This document shows, one piece after another, positions 15,153-23,574 of a stretch of 44,961 bases of DNA. Origin of the DNA: Cytophagales bacterium (GTDB lineage Bacteria > Bacteroidota > Bacteroidia > Cytophagales > Spirosomataceae); NCBI GenBank assembly GCA_013298865.1, contig JAAFJL010000020.1:1-44961 (forward strand). The letters are read 5' to 3'. Position 1 is the stretch's first letter, and each line of letters begins with the position of its first letter. The position numbers and the translations under genes are program-made. The notes beneath the pieces are model-generated. The model was not told where the DNA came from, did not search any database, and saw only the letters and a program-made list of their open reading frames with translations.

Positions 15153-15216
15153 TTTAGAATAATTCCAAATTATTTCCATTTTATTTGGAATTATTCTAAA
15201 TAACTCAATACCTTTG
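15153..15216 (+). promoter_or_regulatory. Two Fur-like boxes overlapping a Bacteroidota promoter
   Basis: Box 1 (15153-15169) reads TTTAGAATAATTCCAAA; box 2 (15184-15200) reads TTTGGAATTATTCTAAA. Each is a 17-base imperfect palindrome (8-1-8), and the boxes are inverted copies of each other. TTTG at 15184-15187 inside box 2 and TACCTTTG at 15209-15216 form a -33/-7 pair with a 21-base spacer for the TonB receptor. On the other strand a related but weaker promoter (TTTG, 19 bases, TAAACTTTG) faces the DUF6607 gene. The Fur assignment follows from the downstream haem-uptake genes. Confidence 0.65.
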
Positions 15217-15291
15217 TCAAAAACAAAAAATACTACTTTATCCAAATCCGAGTTGTAGCTAAATCCGTAAGTTCATATTATTAAACGACAA

Positions 15292-17391
15292 ATGAAACAG
15301 ATGAAGAATCTATGTATTATAATCTTAGCTATGTGTTTTTCAAATACTTACGGACAAAAAAAGGTTGTTTTGGATAGTGTTTCTCATAAAAATTTGGAAG
15401 AAGTGGTCGTAACAGCCACTCGCAACGAAAGAAAATTAGGGACTTTGCCCATGCCCGTTACGCTGATTAGTCAAAAGCAAATAAAATCAATGGGTTCGCT
15501 GAGATTGAATGATGTTTTGGGCGAACAAACAGGGCTTTTTATTCAGAACGACCACGGGCAAGGTGTACAAATTCAAGGGTTCAGTCCTGACTATACTTTG
15601 ATTTTATTGGACGGTGAACCCTTGGTTGGACGAACGGCTGGTACGTTGGAATTATCCCGTTTGGCAGTTGGGAATATCAAGCAAATAGAAATTGTGAAAG
15701 GTCCATCGTCGAGTTTGTATGGGTCGGAGGCTTTGGCTGGGGTGGTGAATATTATTACCGAAAAACCTAATGCAACAAATGGCTCATTGTCAATGCGTTA
15801 TGGAACAAATCAAACTTCCGATTTAGCTGGTAGTCTAAGTTTTCGGAGAGATAAGTTAGGCTTAAATTTATTCTTAAATCGTTATCAATCAAATGGTTAC
15901 GATTTTACACCTGATGTTTTCGGAGCAACGGTTTCTCCTTTTCAGAATTATACTTTTAACCCTAAACTGAGTTATGATTTTTCTTCAACATTAAAATTCA
16001 GTATTTCAGCAAGATATTTTACGGAAAATCAAGAAAATAATTTTCTGGTCGGTAAAGATAAAGTCTCTGGAAATGGCAATGTAAACGACTGGAATTTAAA
16101 CCCTGTTTTGCGGTATGCTATTAATGAAAAAGTAAAAGCTACTGCCAGATTTTACACTACCCAATACCGAACTAATGCGACTTTAAATTACCAGAAAGAT
16201 GCCAAAGTTTATGATGAAACATTTTTCATTCAAAACTTCCAACGTCCTGAAATTCAGATAGATTACGCCCTAAACGCCAAACATAATTTCACATTTGGCA
16301 TCGGGAAAATTTGGGAAAGTGTAGAAGCAACTCGTTACGATGATACCAAGAGATTTGAAACAAGCTACGGATTTTTCCAGTATGAAAACACGCAATTTTA
16401 CCATCTAAACCTCACAATCGGGGGGCGTTTTGATGCTCACTCAGCTTACCAATCACAATTTAGCCCCAAGTTTTCGTTGGCTTATGAACTCAGTCCAAAA
16501 ATTACATTGAGAGGGTCGGCTGGCGTGGGTTTCAAAGCCCCTGATTTTAGACAATTGTACCTCAATTTTACCAATTCGGTAGCTGGTTATTCTGTTTTTG
16601 GAACGCAAGAAATTGCCAAAGGAATTGCCCGTTTACAGGCTGAAAATCAAGTTTCAGAATTACTTTTTGATGTCAATAAATTAGGCGAATTAAAAGCTGA
16701 AAGTTCTTTGGCGTTCAATTTTGGTGGAACAATTAATTTAGATAACTCATTGAAAATCAATATAAATGCTTTTAGAAATGACGTTGATAATTTAATCCAA
16801 ACACAAGCAATTGTCCGAAAAACCAATGGGCAAAATGTGTTTAGTTATCTGAATCTCAACAAGGCATTCACCCAAGGAATTGAATCAGAAATCAGTAAAC
16901 AATTATCCGTAAATAATCAGGCTTTTACGGTTTCGGCAGGCTATCAATTTTTGGAAGCAAAAGATAAAGAAATCGTTGAAAAATTAGAACGTGGCGAGGT
17001 TTTCAGGCGTAACCCTGAGACATTCCAGACGGTGCGAGTTAAGTCTTCTGAATACGAAGGAATTTTTAACAGGTCGAATCATTCTGGGAATTTTAAAATC
17101 TTCTACGAAAACTCAAAAAGTAACATAACAGCCTCATTGAGAGGAATTTATAGAAGTCGTTACGGCTTTGCAGATTTTAATGGGAACAGCATTGCCGATA
17201 CTGACGATGAATTTGTGCAAGGATTTATGACTTGGAATATCGCCATTAGCAAAACTTTTAAAGAAAAATACAGGCTACAAACGGGCATAGATAACGCCTT
17301 TGGTTTCACCAATCCCGAACGAATCCCAAACTTAGCGGGCAGGCTAATTTGGGTGAGTTTGGGGGTGAATTTTGAGAAGAAAAAACTGTAA
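15292..17391 (+). CDS. TonB-dependent outer-membrane receptor, haem/iron type
   Basis: This 699-residue receptor has a signal peptide (about residues 1-21, ending in TYG) and an N-terminal TonB-box region followed by the plug: NLEEVVVTATRNERKLGTLP, SMGSLRLNDVLGEQTGLFIQ, GPSSSLYGSEALAGVVNII. The 22-stranded barrel fills the rest and ends in VSLGVNFEKKKL. It resembles haem and colicin-type receptors (HmuR/CirA/FepA); GFKAPDFRQLYLNF matches the FRAP-type motif of haem receptors. It heads an operon with an HMA-like protein and HmuY, behind the Fur-like boxes, which supports haem uptake. The stop codon lies inside a quasi-palindromic element. The start at 15292 has an alternative three codons later. 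Confidence 0.92.
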   Translation: MKQMKNLCIIILAMCFSNTYGQKKVVLDSVSHKNLEEVVVTATRNERKLGTLPMPVTLISQKQIKSMGSLRLNDVLGEQTGLFIQNDHGQGVQIQGFSPDYTLILLDGEPLVGRTAGTLELSRLAVGNIKQIEIVKGPSSSLYGSEALAGVVNIITEKPNATNGSLSMRYGTNQTSDLAGSLSFRRDKLGLNLFLNRYQSNGYDFTPDVFGATVSPFQNYTFNPKLSYDFSSTLKFSISARYFTENQENNFLVGKDKVSGNGNVNDWNLNPVLRYAINEKVKATARFYTTQYRTNATLNYQKDAKVYDETFFIQNFQRPEIQIDYALNAKHNFTFGIGKIWESVEATRYDDTKRFETSYGFFQYENTQFYHLNLTIGGRFDAHSAYQSQFSPKFSLAYELSPKITLRGSAGVGFKAPDFRQLYLNFTNSVAGYSVFGTQEIAKGIARLQAENQVSELLFDVNKLGELKAESSLAFNFGGTINLDNSLKININAFRNDVDNLIQTQAIVRKTNGQNVFSYLNLNKAFTQGIESEISKQLSVNNQAFTVSAGYQFLEAKDKEIVEKLERGEVFRRNPETFQTVRVKSSEYEGIFNRSNHSGNFKIFYENSKSNITASLRGIYRSRYGFADFNGNSIADTDDEFVQGFMTWNIAISKTFKEKYRLQTGIDNAFGFTNPERIPNLAGRLIWVSLGVNFEKKKL

Positions 17392-17451
17392 CCCGAACTT
17401 TCCAGTTCGGCAGTTTATTACCTTATTCCGAACTGGAAAGTTCGTGTTACA
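17387..17451. repeat. Two-level quasi-palindrome, CGAACT type
   Basis: The outer ends are TGTAAC and GTTACA. Each arm has CGAACT-4-AGTTCG (loops TTCC and GGAA) and can fold alone as a hairpin or pair with the other arm. The layout and the TGTA/TACA ends are the same as in the element at 4139-4198, although the arm bases are unrelated. It contains the stop codon of the receptor and precedes the HMA-like gene by 17 bases, so it may partly terminate or process the transcript. Confidence 0.85.
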
Positions 17452-17468
17452 TTCTAAAAACTTACAAC

Positions 17469-17684
17469 ATGGAAATCTTACAATTCAAAACAAACATCAC
17501 TTCGCCCATCGGTATTCAAGCCATTTGGGATGCTCTCAAAAGTTTAGGAATCTACTATTTTAATATTGACTTTCATGGCGTGGATAAAATCCTTCGGGTG
17601 ACTTCGGATGCTATCATCTCAATCGAAAGTGTTATTGAATCCCTTGCCAATTTAGGGTATCATTGCGAAAAATTATCCGCTTAA
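17469..17684 (+). CDS. Small HMA-like protein without CxxC
   Basis: This 71-residue cytosolic protein has the beta-alpha-beta-beta-alpha-beta pattern of the HMA/ferredoxin-like fold (EILQFKTNI, IQAIWDALKSLG, YYFNIDFHG, DKILRVTS, IESVIESLANLG, YHCEKL). The CxxC metal site expected after the first strand is absent, and the only Cys is C66 near the end. It lies between the TonB receptor and hmuY and is likely cotranscribed. A role as a carrier of haem or metal in the uptake route is inferred from position only. Confidence 0.7.
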   Translation: MEILQFKTNITSPIGIQAIWDALKSLGIYYFNIDFHGVDKILRVTSDAIISIESVIESLANLGYHCEKLSA

Positions 17685-17711
17685 CTCATTAACAATCAAA
17701 CATTTATAAAT

Positions 17712-18329
17712 ATGAACTCTTTTAAAAAAATCATCTTATTTACAGTGTCAGTTTCTTTATTTCTTTCTTGTAAAAAGGACGAAGTAACTATCAAAGAACC
17801 CGTAAAAGCTGAAACTGTCAAAGATTTAGCCGCCGACCCAACAACCATTTCAGGCACTGGACAACCCGTAGCTTCTGGCAAATTCACGTTCTATAATTTC
17901 AAAAATGGCATCGTTCCAAACGCTGATTCGACCACCAATAAATGGGACGTAGCTTTCAGAGGAACAACAATTTTGACCAACGGAGGAAGCTCAGGAACTG
18001 GACAAGGCGGAGCAGTAGTTTTGAATGGAATTTTTGATGAAATTAAAGAAATTCCAGCTTCATCAACTTTTGCCCAAGACTCTAAAACCGTTTTAGCAAT
18101 TCCTACGGGTTCGGGTAAGGGTTGGTATAATTACGATGCTCCCACAAACATCATTTCACCCATTGCAGGAAAAGTTTTGTTGATAAGAACGGGCGATGGA
18201 AAATACGCCAAAATAGAGATTTTGAATTACTACAAAGGTGCTCCTGCAAAACCCGATGCAAACAGTGTAGCGAGACATTACACTTTTAGGTTTGCCTATC
18301 AACCTGATGGCAGTTTAAAGTTTAATTGA
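17712..18329 (+). CDS. hmuY: HmuY family surface lipoprotein
   Basis: This 205-residue lipoprotein has C20 in SLFLSC. The mature domain shows the HmuY pattern: KFTFYNFKNGIV, NKWDVAFRGTTILTNGGSSG, GGAVVLNGIFDEI, SSTFAQDSK and RHYTFRFAYQPDGSL. HmuY of Porphyromonas gingivalis captures haem from host or other bacterial proteins and passes it to the partner TonB receptor. The order receptor, HMA-like, HmuY supports this here. Oddly, the protein has a single His (H189) and no Met besides the initiator, so the usual His/Met haem ligands are not present and the ligand could differ. A terminator follows directly. Confidence 0.88.
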   Translation: MNSFKKIILFTVSVSLFLSCKKDEVTIKEPVKAETVKDLAADPTTISGTGQPVASGKFTFYNFKNGIVPNADSTTNKWDVAFRGTTILTNGGSSGTGQGGAVVLNGIFDEIKEIPASSTFAQDSKTVLAIPTGSGKGWYNYDAPTNIISPIAGKVLLIRTGDGKYAKIEILNYYKGAPAKPDANSVARHYTFRFAYQPDGSLKFN

Positions 18330-18350
18330 TATTTTTCGTAGGTTTTATTC

Positions 18351-18378
18351 AAGGCGTAGTTCAAAACTATGCCTTTTT
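18351..18378 (+). terminator. Intrinsic terminator after hmuY
   Basis: AAGGCGTAGT and ACTATGCCTT pair (one G-T wobble) around a short loop, followed by a run of T. It closes the haem-uptake operon. Confidence 0.85.
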
Positions 18379-18397
18379 TTATTGCTTATTTATTTAC

Positions 18398-18446
18398 GCA
18401 ACATTGTTGCATTAATAAATAATTTCTATATTTGCATCAATGTTGC
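18398..18446 (+). promoter_or_regulatory. Two Zur-like boxes around a Bacteroidota promoter
   Basis: GCAACATTGTTGC at 18398-18410 is a perfect 13-base palindrome about a central T, and GCATCAATGTTGC at 18434-18446 is a near copy. TATATTTG at 18427-18434 matches the -7 pattern, with a TTG at 18404-18406 about 20 bases upstream as a -33. The boxes therefore straddle the promoter, as expected for a repressor site. The downstream COG0523 GTPase and Fur-family gene make Zur the best candidate. Confidence 0.6.
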
Positions 18447-18465
18447 ATATAAAGATAAAAGTAAA

Positions 18466-19683
18466 ATGTCAAATCGAAAACTCCCCGTTACCGTCCTGAG
18501 TGGATTTTTGGGTGCTGGTAAAACCACGCTTCTCAATCATATTTTACATAACAAAGAAGGACTAAAAGTAGCGGTCATTGTAAATGATATGAGCGAAGTA
18601 AACATTGACGCTCAGTTAGTTGCGAAGGAAAATACCCTTTCTCGAACCGAAGAAAAGTTGGTTGAGATGTCAAACGGATGTATCTGTTGCACGCTTCGGG
18701 AGGATTTGATGATTGAGGTAGAAAAATTGGCGAAGGAAAACCGTTTTGACTATCTCTTGATTGAATCGACGGGGATTTCTGAGCCTGTTCCAGTTGCTCA
18801 AACGTTCAGTTTTCAGGATGAAGAAAATGGAATTGACCTGTCCAAATGGTCGTACATTGATACGATGGTGACGGTGGTTGATGCTTTTAATTTTGCCAAA
18901 GATTTTGGTTCGATTGATACCGTTTGGACTCGTGAATTGAACACAGACGAAAACGATGTGAGGACAATCGTAAATCTTTTGACCGACCAAATTGAGTTTG
19001 CTGATGTCATTATTTTGAATAAAACCGACTTAGTTTCTGAGCGAGATTTAGGGGAATTAAAAGCCATAATTGCCTCTTTAAACCCTGTGGCTAAGATTAT
19101 TGATTCAATTTTCAGTAAAGTAAATCCTTCTCAGATTCTCAATACAGGGCTTTTTGATTATGAAAAGGCGGAATCTTCGGCGGGATGGATTCAGGAATTG
19201 GATAATCGTAAAAAGGGAATTGCTCACCAACCTGAAACCGAGGAATATGGTATTTCATCATTCGTTTTCAGAGATAAAAGACCTTTTCATCCCGAAAGAT
19301 TTTGGCATTATTTGGGTAATGAGTGGCACACAGGAATCATCCGCTCAAAGGGACTTTTTTGGATCGCTTCACGCCCTGACGAAGCCATGAATTGGAGTCA
19401 GGCTGGTGGGTCTTTGCGGGCAGATGGTGCGGGTGTTTGGTGGGCGAGTATGCCTTTCGACCAACGAATTTCTTACCAAGCCTATCAAGAAAATATCCAA
19501 GAAATTGAATCTCGTTGGGACAAACGATTTGGCGATAGACAGAATGAATTGGTAATCATCGGACAAGATTTGAGCGAAGATACCATTTGTTTTGAACTCG
19601 AAAAATGTCTTTGTACAGAAGACGAAATCAAGCAAATGGAAAATGGAGGAAGATTTAAAGACCCTTTTCCGCAGACGATGTAG
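18466..19683 (+). CDS. zigA: COG0523 GTPase, ZigA/YciC-type metal chaperone
   Basis: The start at 18466 (MSNRKLPVTVLSG) is preferred because the frame extends upstream only into the promoter boxes. The 405-residue protein has the Walker A GFLGAGKTT (13-21), the metal-binding CICC of the family (C72-I-C74-C75), the switch-like ESTGISEPVPV and NKTD of the G domain, and a CobW_C domain ending in CLCTEDEIKQMENGGRFKDP. Proteins of this type are zinc-starvation GTPases that deliver zinc to client proteins. It is the first gene of the operon and stands directly after two Zur-like boxes. Confidence 0.88.
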   Translation: MSNRKLPVTVLSGFLGAGKTTLLNHILHNKEGLKVAVIVNDMSEVNIDAQLVAKENTLSRTEEKLVEMSNGCICCTLREDLMIEVEKLAKENRFDYLLIESTGISEPVPVAQTFSFQDEENGIDLSKWSYIDTMVTVVDAFNFAKDFGSIDTVWTRELNTDENDVRTIVNLLTDQIEFADVIILNKTDLVSERDLGELKAIIASLNPVAKIIDSIFSKVNPSQILNTGLFDYEKAESSAGWIQELDNRKKGIAHQPETEEYGISSFVFRDKRPFHPERFWHYLGNEWHTGIIRSKGLFWIASRPDEAMNWSQAGGSLRADGAGVWWASMPFDQRISYQAYQENIQEIESRWDKRFGDRQNELVIIGQDLSEDTICFELEKCLCTEDEIKQMENGGRFKDPFPQTM

Positions 19684-19685
19684 TA

Positions 19686-19720
19686 GGCTTTTGGCTGTTG
19701 GCAATCGGCTATTGGCTTAA
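19686..19720. repeat. Heptad tandem repeat, GGCNNTT type
   Basis: Five consecutive units are GGCTTTT, GGCTGTT, GGCAATC, GGCTATT and GGCTTAA. They lie between zigA and the Fur-family gene. The array at 20918-21008 is related. Confidence 0.8.
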
Positions 19721-19781
19721 AAATAGAACTATAAATCTCTGATTATTAATAAAAAACAACAAATCAACAATTCGTATGTAG

Positions 19782-20198
19782 ATGGAAGATAAAGCTGATA
19801 AAATATTATCTAAGTTAGGTTTGAGGAGAACTCCTGCAAGGGTAGAATTATTGTCTTTTTTTCTGGAATCATCAAAGGCTTTTTCTTTAAGTGATATTGA
19901 GGAATTATTTGGAAATAATTATGATAGATCAACGATTTTCAGAACGTTGGAAGTTTTGACCAAACAACTCCTTCTCGAAAAATTCATTGATAAGAAAGGA
20001 GTGAACGTTTATATTTTTCATCATAATCATACCAATTGTTCTCAAAATAATCATTTTCACTTCAAGTGTGAAAATTGCCAAAACATAACTGCCTTGCCCA
20101 ATTTACCCGAAAATTATATGGCAATTTTAGGTAAAAATCAAGTCAAAAGCCTCAATCTGATGGTTGAAGGCACTTACGAGGATTGTCAAAACTTATAA
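19782..20198 (+). CDS. Fur-family regulator, probable Zur
   Basis: This 138-residue regulator has an N-terminal winged helix (LGLRRTPARVELLSFFL, YDRSTIFRTLEVLTKQ) and a metal-binding C-terminal region (FHHNHTNCSQNNHFHFKCENC). Likely ligands are H80, H81, H83, C86, H91, H93 and the pair C96-x2-C99. It is probably the zinc sensor that represses this operon through the boxes at 18398-18446; the second CxxC of many Fur proteins is replaced by a single C136. It follows zigA by 98 bases and precedes the ABC ATPase by 12. Whether it senses zinc or iron is an inference. Confidence 0.85.
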   Translation: MEDKADKILSKLGLRRTPARVELLSFFLESSKAFSLSDIEELFGNNYDRSTIFRTLEVLTKQLLLEKFIDKKGVNVYIFHHNHTNCSQNNHFHFKCENCQNITALPNLPENYMAILGKNQVKSLNLMVEGTYEDCQNL

Positions 20199-20210
20199 AA
20201 TTCCAATATT

Positions 20211-20906
20211 ATGCTAACAGCAAAAAACCTTACCAAAAAATACGGAGAACAAACCGCTCTCAATGCCCTTAATCTTACCATCAAAGAAGGTGAAATCTTT
20301 GCGTTGCTGGGGCAAAACGGAGCGGGGAAAACTACGACTATCAATCTGTTTTTGGGATTTATTGAACCCACCAACGGAACAGTTACAATCAATGATATTT
20401 CGGTGGTTGAAAATGCCTTAGAAACAAAAAAATACGTGGCGTATATTCCTGAAACCGTGATGCTTTATCCCAATTTAACGGGTATCGAAAATCTACAATT
20501 CTTTTCTTCTTTGGCGGGTTTCAAATATTCTGATGAACAATTGAGTGATTTTTTGAGTAAATCAGGATTACAAAAAAATGCTCATACGCAATATTTAGAA
20601 GGATATTCAAAAGGAATGCGTCAAAAAGTGGGTATTGCCATTGCCTTAGCCAAAAACGCCAAAGCCTTATTATTGGACGAACCAACGTCTGGACTCGACC
20701 CAAAAGCCTCCAACGAATTTTCTGAGATTTTAAGGGATTTAGCCAAAAACGGCACGGCGGTTTTGATGGCAACGCACGATATTTTCAGAGCCAGAGAGGT
20801 AGCCCATCGCATAGGTATTATGAAGGAAGGCAATTTAGTTTCGGTGGTTGATGCCAACACGATTTCTGCCAACGAATTAGAGCAACTTTATTTACAAACA
20901 GTTTAA
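20211..20906 (+). CDS. ABC transporter ATP-binding protein
   Basis: This 231-residue ATPase has Walker A GQNGAGKT (34-41), a signature YSKGMRQ (132-138), Walker B LLLDEP (153-158) and the switch His in ATHD. It is of the ABC-2 type subfamily that includes NosF, and it would energise the two permeases encoded downstream. It starts 12 bases after the Fur-family gene, so it is cotranscribed. Subunits of this class mostly export or support envelope transfer, so a metallophore exporter role is possible but unproven. Confidence 0.92.
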   Translation: MLTAKNLTKKYGEQTALNALNLTIKEGEIFALLGQNGAGKTTTINLFLGFIEPTNGTVTINDISVVENALETKKYVAYIPETVMLYPNLTGIENLQFFSSLAGFKYSDEQLSDFLSKSGLQKNAHTQYLEGYSKGMRQKVGIAIALAKNAKALLLDEPTSGLDPKASNEFSEILRDLAKNGTAVLMATHDIFRAREVAHRIGIMKEGNLVSVVDANTISANELEQLYLQTV

Positions 20907-20917
20907 TCTTAGCAAAC

Positions 20918-21008
20918 AGCTTTCGGCAGTCGGCTGTCAGCTATTTTACCTTAAAATTAGTGAATTAAATTATTTTAGCCGAAAGCTGATAGCTGACTGC
21001 CGAAAGCC
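20918..21008. repeat. Heptad-based hairpin between ABC and TonB genes
   Basis: The left arm has units GCTTTCG, GCAGTCG and GCTGTCA, and the right arm (20977-21007) is its diverged reverse complement, ending in GACTGCCGAAAGC. The loop is about 35 bases of A/T-rich DNA. It lies inside the putative operon and may tune expression of the downstream genes. Confidence 0.8.
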
Positions 21009-21032
21009 AAATTTTATCATAACAAACATACA

Positions 21033-23495
21033 ATGAAGCATTTATTTACCTTAACTTTTTTACTTTTTTCCATTTATTCACAAGCCCAGACCATCACTGG
21101 GAAAGTAACAGATGCCACCACTAACGAAAAAATTGTAGGGGCATCCATCAAACTCGTAGGTACTGAAAAAGGCACTGTTACCGATGCCGAAGGGAAGTTC
21201 TCTCTGGAAGGTTCGGGTTCGATTCAAGTGTCTTTTGTGGGGTATAAAACCTTTGAAATGAAGGCAAAAAACAAATTTCTGGACATTCAATTAACGCCGC
21301 AAGTATCTGAATTACAGACCGTTGAAGTTACGGGACGAATAGCCAAAGATTATAACAGTGAATACTCTTTTTCTGCCACCAAAATCGCCGCTTTGAACAA
21401 AGATATTCCCCAAGCAATTGCCACCGTAACGAAAGAATTAATTGCTGACCGTCAGGCTTTTCAGTTGGCAGATGCCGTGAAAATTGCGAGTGGCGTTGCT
21501 CCTTCGAGTTTTTATAATCAGTACAATATCAGAGGAATAAGCCAAAATGAAGAGGGACAAATCATCAACGGAATGCGTACTCGTCAGTATTATTTTTTGC
21601 AACCTTTAACGTCTAATATCGAAAGAGTAGAAGTGATTAAAGGACCTGCCAGTGCTACTTTTTCATCGGTTGACCCAGGCGGAAGTATCAATTTAGTAAC
21701 CAAAAAACCTTTGGCAATTGATAGAAAAGAAGTGAGTATGAGCGTAGGGAGTTTCAGTACTTTGAGAGGAACGTTGGATTTTACAGGACCATTGAACAAA
21801 GAAAAAACGTTACTTTATCGTCTAAATGGGGCGTATCAAGAAGCGGCTTCGTACCGTGATTTGGTTAAAAATAACTCCTTTTTACTTTCTCTGTCTATCT
21901 CATACATTCCAAATGACAAAACTGCCATCAATGCTGAGATGATTGTCAGTAATATGCAGGGAAATTTGGATAGAGGACAACCCATTTTTGGAGCGGTTGC
22001 AGGAGTTACCGACCTAAATAGTACGCCCAGAAGTCTAAATTTAGGAGCAACTAATGATTTTTTCAATTCAAAAGAGTTGATTATTACGGGAAATTTAGCC
22101 CATAAATTTTCTAAAAATATTAGCTTCAATACATCCTACATGAAGCAAACTTGGACGGAAGATTTACAAGAACACCGCACTACAAACGCCTTCGCACCCG
22201 ACATTACGGGCAAATCGGTTACTTCTTTGGCGGCTATGCAATTTGTGCAACGCAAGCAATTTTGGACGATTGATAACCTAAACGCTTATTTCAATTTTGA
22301 AGGAAACACAGGTAAAATCAAACATAAATTATTGGTAGGTTATGATTTGCAAAGCTGGCAAAAATTCAAAGGTGGTGGGCAAAATGCAGCACGTGGATTT
22401 TTGTTGAAAGATGGTTCGGTTGCAGGGGCTTTCACAGTAGCTAATGCCGCTAATTATCAGACTGTTACGATTGGTGGCGTGGTTTTACCAAGACCAAATG
22501 TTAATTATGTTGATTTGAATAATCCGAGTTACACCGTCAGAAATGTCAATGATTATACCACCAACGTAAGAACAGCGATTCCTTCGGCTTTAACAACTAC
22601 CAACGCTATTTACATTCAAGAATATTTGCAATGGAATAAATTGACGGTATTATTGAGCCTAAGAAATGAGTGGTTTGAAGACATTACTTTCTACCAAACA
22701 CCCACTGAAAGTTCATTCAAAAACGAAAAATTATTGCCAAGAATTGGACTTACGTATGCCGTTACTAAGAACATAAACGTCTATGGAACGTATTTAGAGG
22801 GTTTTCAGCCACAATCAAACACGGTTACGTTGATGCCAAGTACGGGTTCTTTTTTCTGGACAGCCAAATCAGCGGCAGCATTTAAACCTTTGGAAAGTGA
22901 TTTGAAAGAAGTGGGTATGAAAGCTAATTTATTCAAAAACAGAATCAGTTTGACGGCTTCGATTTATGAAATTAATCAGAAAAATATTTTGATGAATGCC
23001 AACGACCCTACCCAACCCGATTTGTTAGTGCAACGTGGGGCGGATAGAAGTCGTGGTTTTGAAATTGATTTGGCGGGATATATTTTACCAAATTGGCAAA
23101 TCAATGCTTCGTACAGTTACATTGATGCTAAAATCGTAACGGATTTTAATGAGAAATTGAATGGCGAACGCAAAGAAAATGTGCCAATGAACAGTGCTAA
23201 TATCTGGACTCGCTATAATTTTAGCACCAATTCTGCCCTCAAAGATTTAGGCATTGGTTTAGGGTTTCAACACAGTGGCAGTAAAGTTCCTTGGTTCACG
23301 AGAGCTTTTGAAGTACCTGCTTATACGTTAGTGGACATGGCTTTTTATTACACCCCAACTAAAAGCAATATGCAGTTAGCCCTGAATATCAATAACTTAA
23401 CGAATGGAAATTATTTTATCGGAGCTCAAAGTTATTTACGTTTATTCCCAGGGGCACCACGTAATTCGACTTTGACTTTGACTTATAAATTTTAG
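21033..23495 (+). CDS. TonB-dependent siderophore-type receptor
   Basis: This 820-residue outer-membrane receptor has a signal peptide (ending in IYSQAQ), a carboxypeptidase-regulatory-like domain (about 20-95: ITGKVTDATTNEKIVGASIK), a plug domain (DIPQAIATVTKELIADRQAF, QYNIRGISQNEEGQIINGMR, VEVIKGPASATFSSVDPGGS) and a barrel ending in LTLTYKF. The plug closely follows the ferric-siderophore receptor type (FhuA/FoxA-like). Its position behind Zur-like boxes with zigA, and between an ABC ATPase and its permeases, points to a metallophore for zinc or iron. Confidence 0.93.
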   Translation: MKHLFTLTFLLFSIYSQAQTITGKVTDATTNEKIVGASIKLVGTEKGTVTDAEGKFSLEGSGSIQVSFVGYKTFEMKAKNKFLDIQLTPQVSELQTVEVTGRIAKDYNSEYSFSATKIAALNKDIPQAIATVTKELIADRQAFQLADAVKIASGVAPSSFYNQYNIRGISQNEEGQIINGMRTRQYYFLQPLTSNIERVEVIKGPASATFSSVDPGGSINLVTKKPLAIDRKEVSMSVGSFSTLRGTLDFTGPLNKEKTLLYRLNGAYQEAASYRDLVKNNSFLLSLSISYIPNDKTAINAEMIVSNMQGNLDRGQPIFGAVAGVTDLNSTPRSLNLGATNDFFNSKELIITGNLAHKFSKNISFNTSYMKQTWTEDLQEHRTTNAFAPDITGKSVTSLAAMQFVQRKQFWTIDNLNAYFNFEGNTGKIKHKLLVGYDLQSWQKFKGGGQNAARGFLLKDGSVAGAFTVANAANYQTVTIGGVVLPRPNVNYVDLNNPSYTVRNVNDYTTNVRTAIPSALTTTNAIYIQEYLQWNKLTVLLSLRNEWFEDITFYQTPTESSFKNEKLLPRIGLTYAVTKNINVYGTYLEGFQPQSNTVTLMPSTGSFFWTAKSAAAFKPLESDLKEVGMKANLFKNRISLTASIYEINQKNILMNANDPTQPDLLVQRGADRSRGFEIDLAGYILPNWQINASYSYIDAKIVTDFNEKLNGERKENVPMNSANIWTRYNFSTNSALKDLGIGLGFQHSGSKVPWFTRAFEVPAYTLVDMAFYYTPTKSNMQLALNINNLTNGNYFIGAQSYLRLFPGAPRNSTLTLTYKF

Positions 23496-23499
23496 AATG

Positions 23500-23553
23500 A
23501 ACCGCAAGGACGGGAAGACGCAAATTTTTTAGCGACTTTGCGTCCTTGCGGTT
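23500..23553. repeat. Hairpin of the ACCGCAAGG type
   Basis: The arms AACCGCAAGGACG (23500-23512) and CGTCCTTGCGGTT (23541-23553) are perfect. An internal GACGCAAA/TTTGCGTC pairing is an alternative fold. It sits between the receptor and the first permease gene and is related in sequence to the terminator at 7619. Confidence 0.8.
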
Positions 23554-23574
23554 AAATAATTTTCATAGAGGCGT

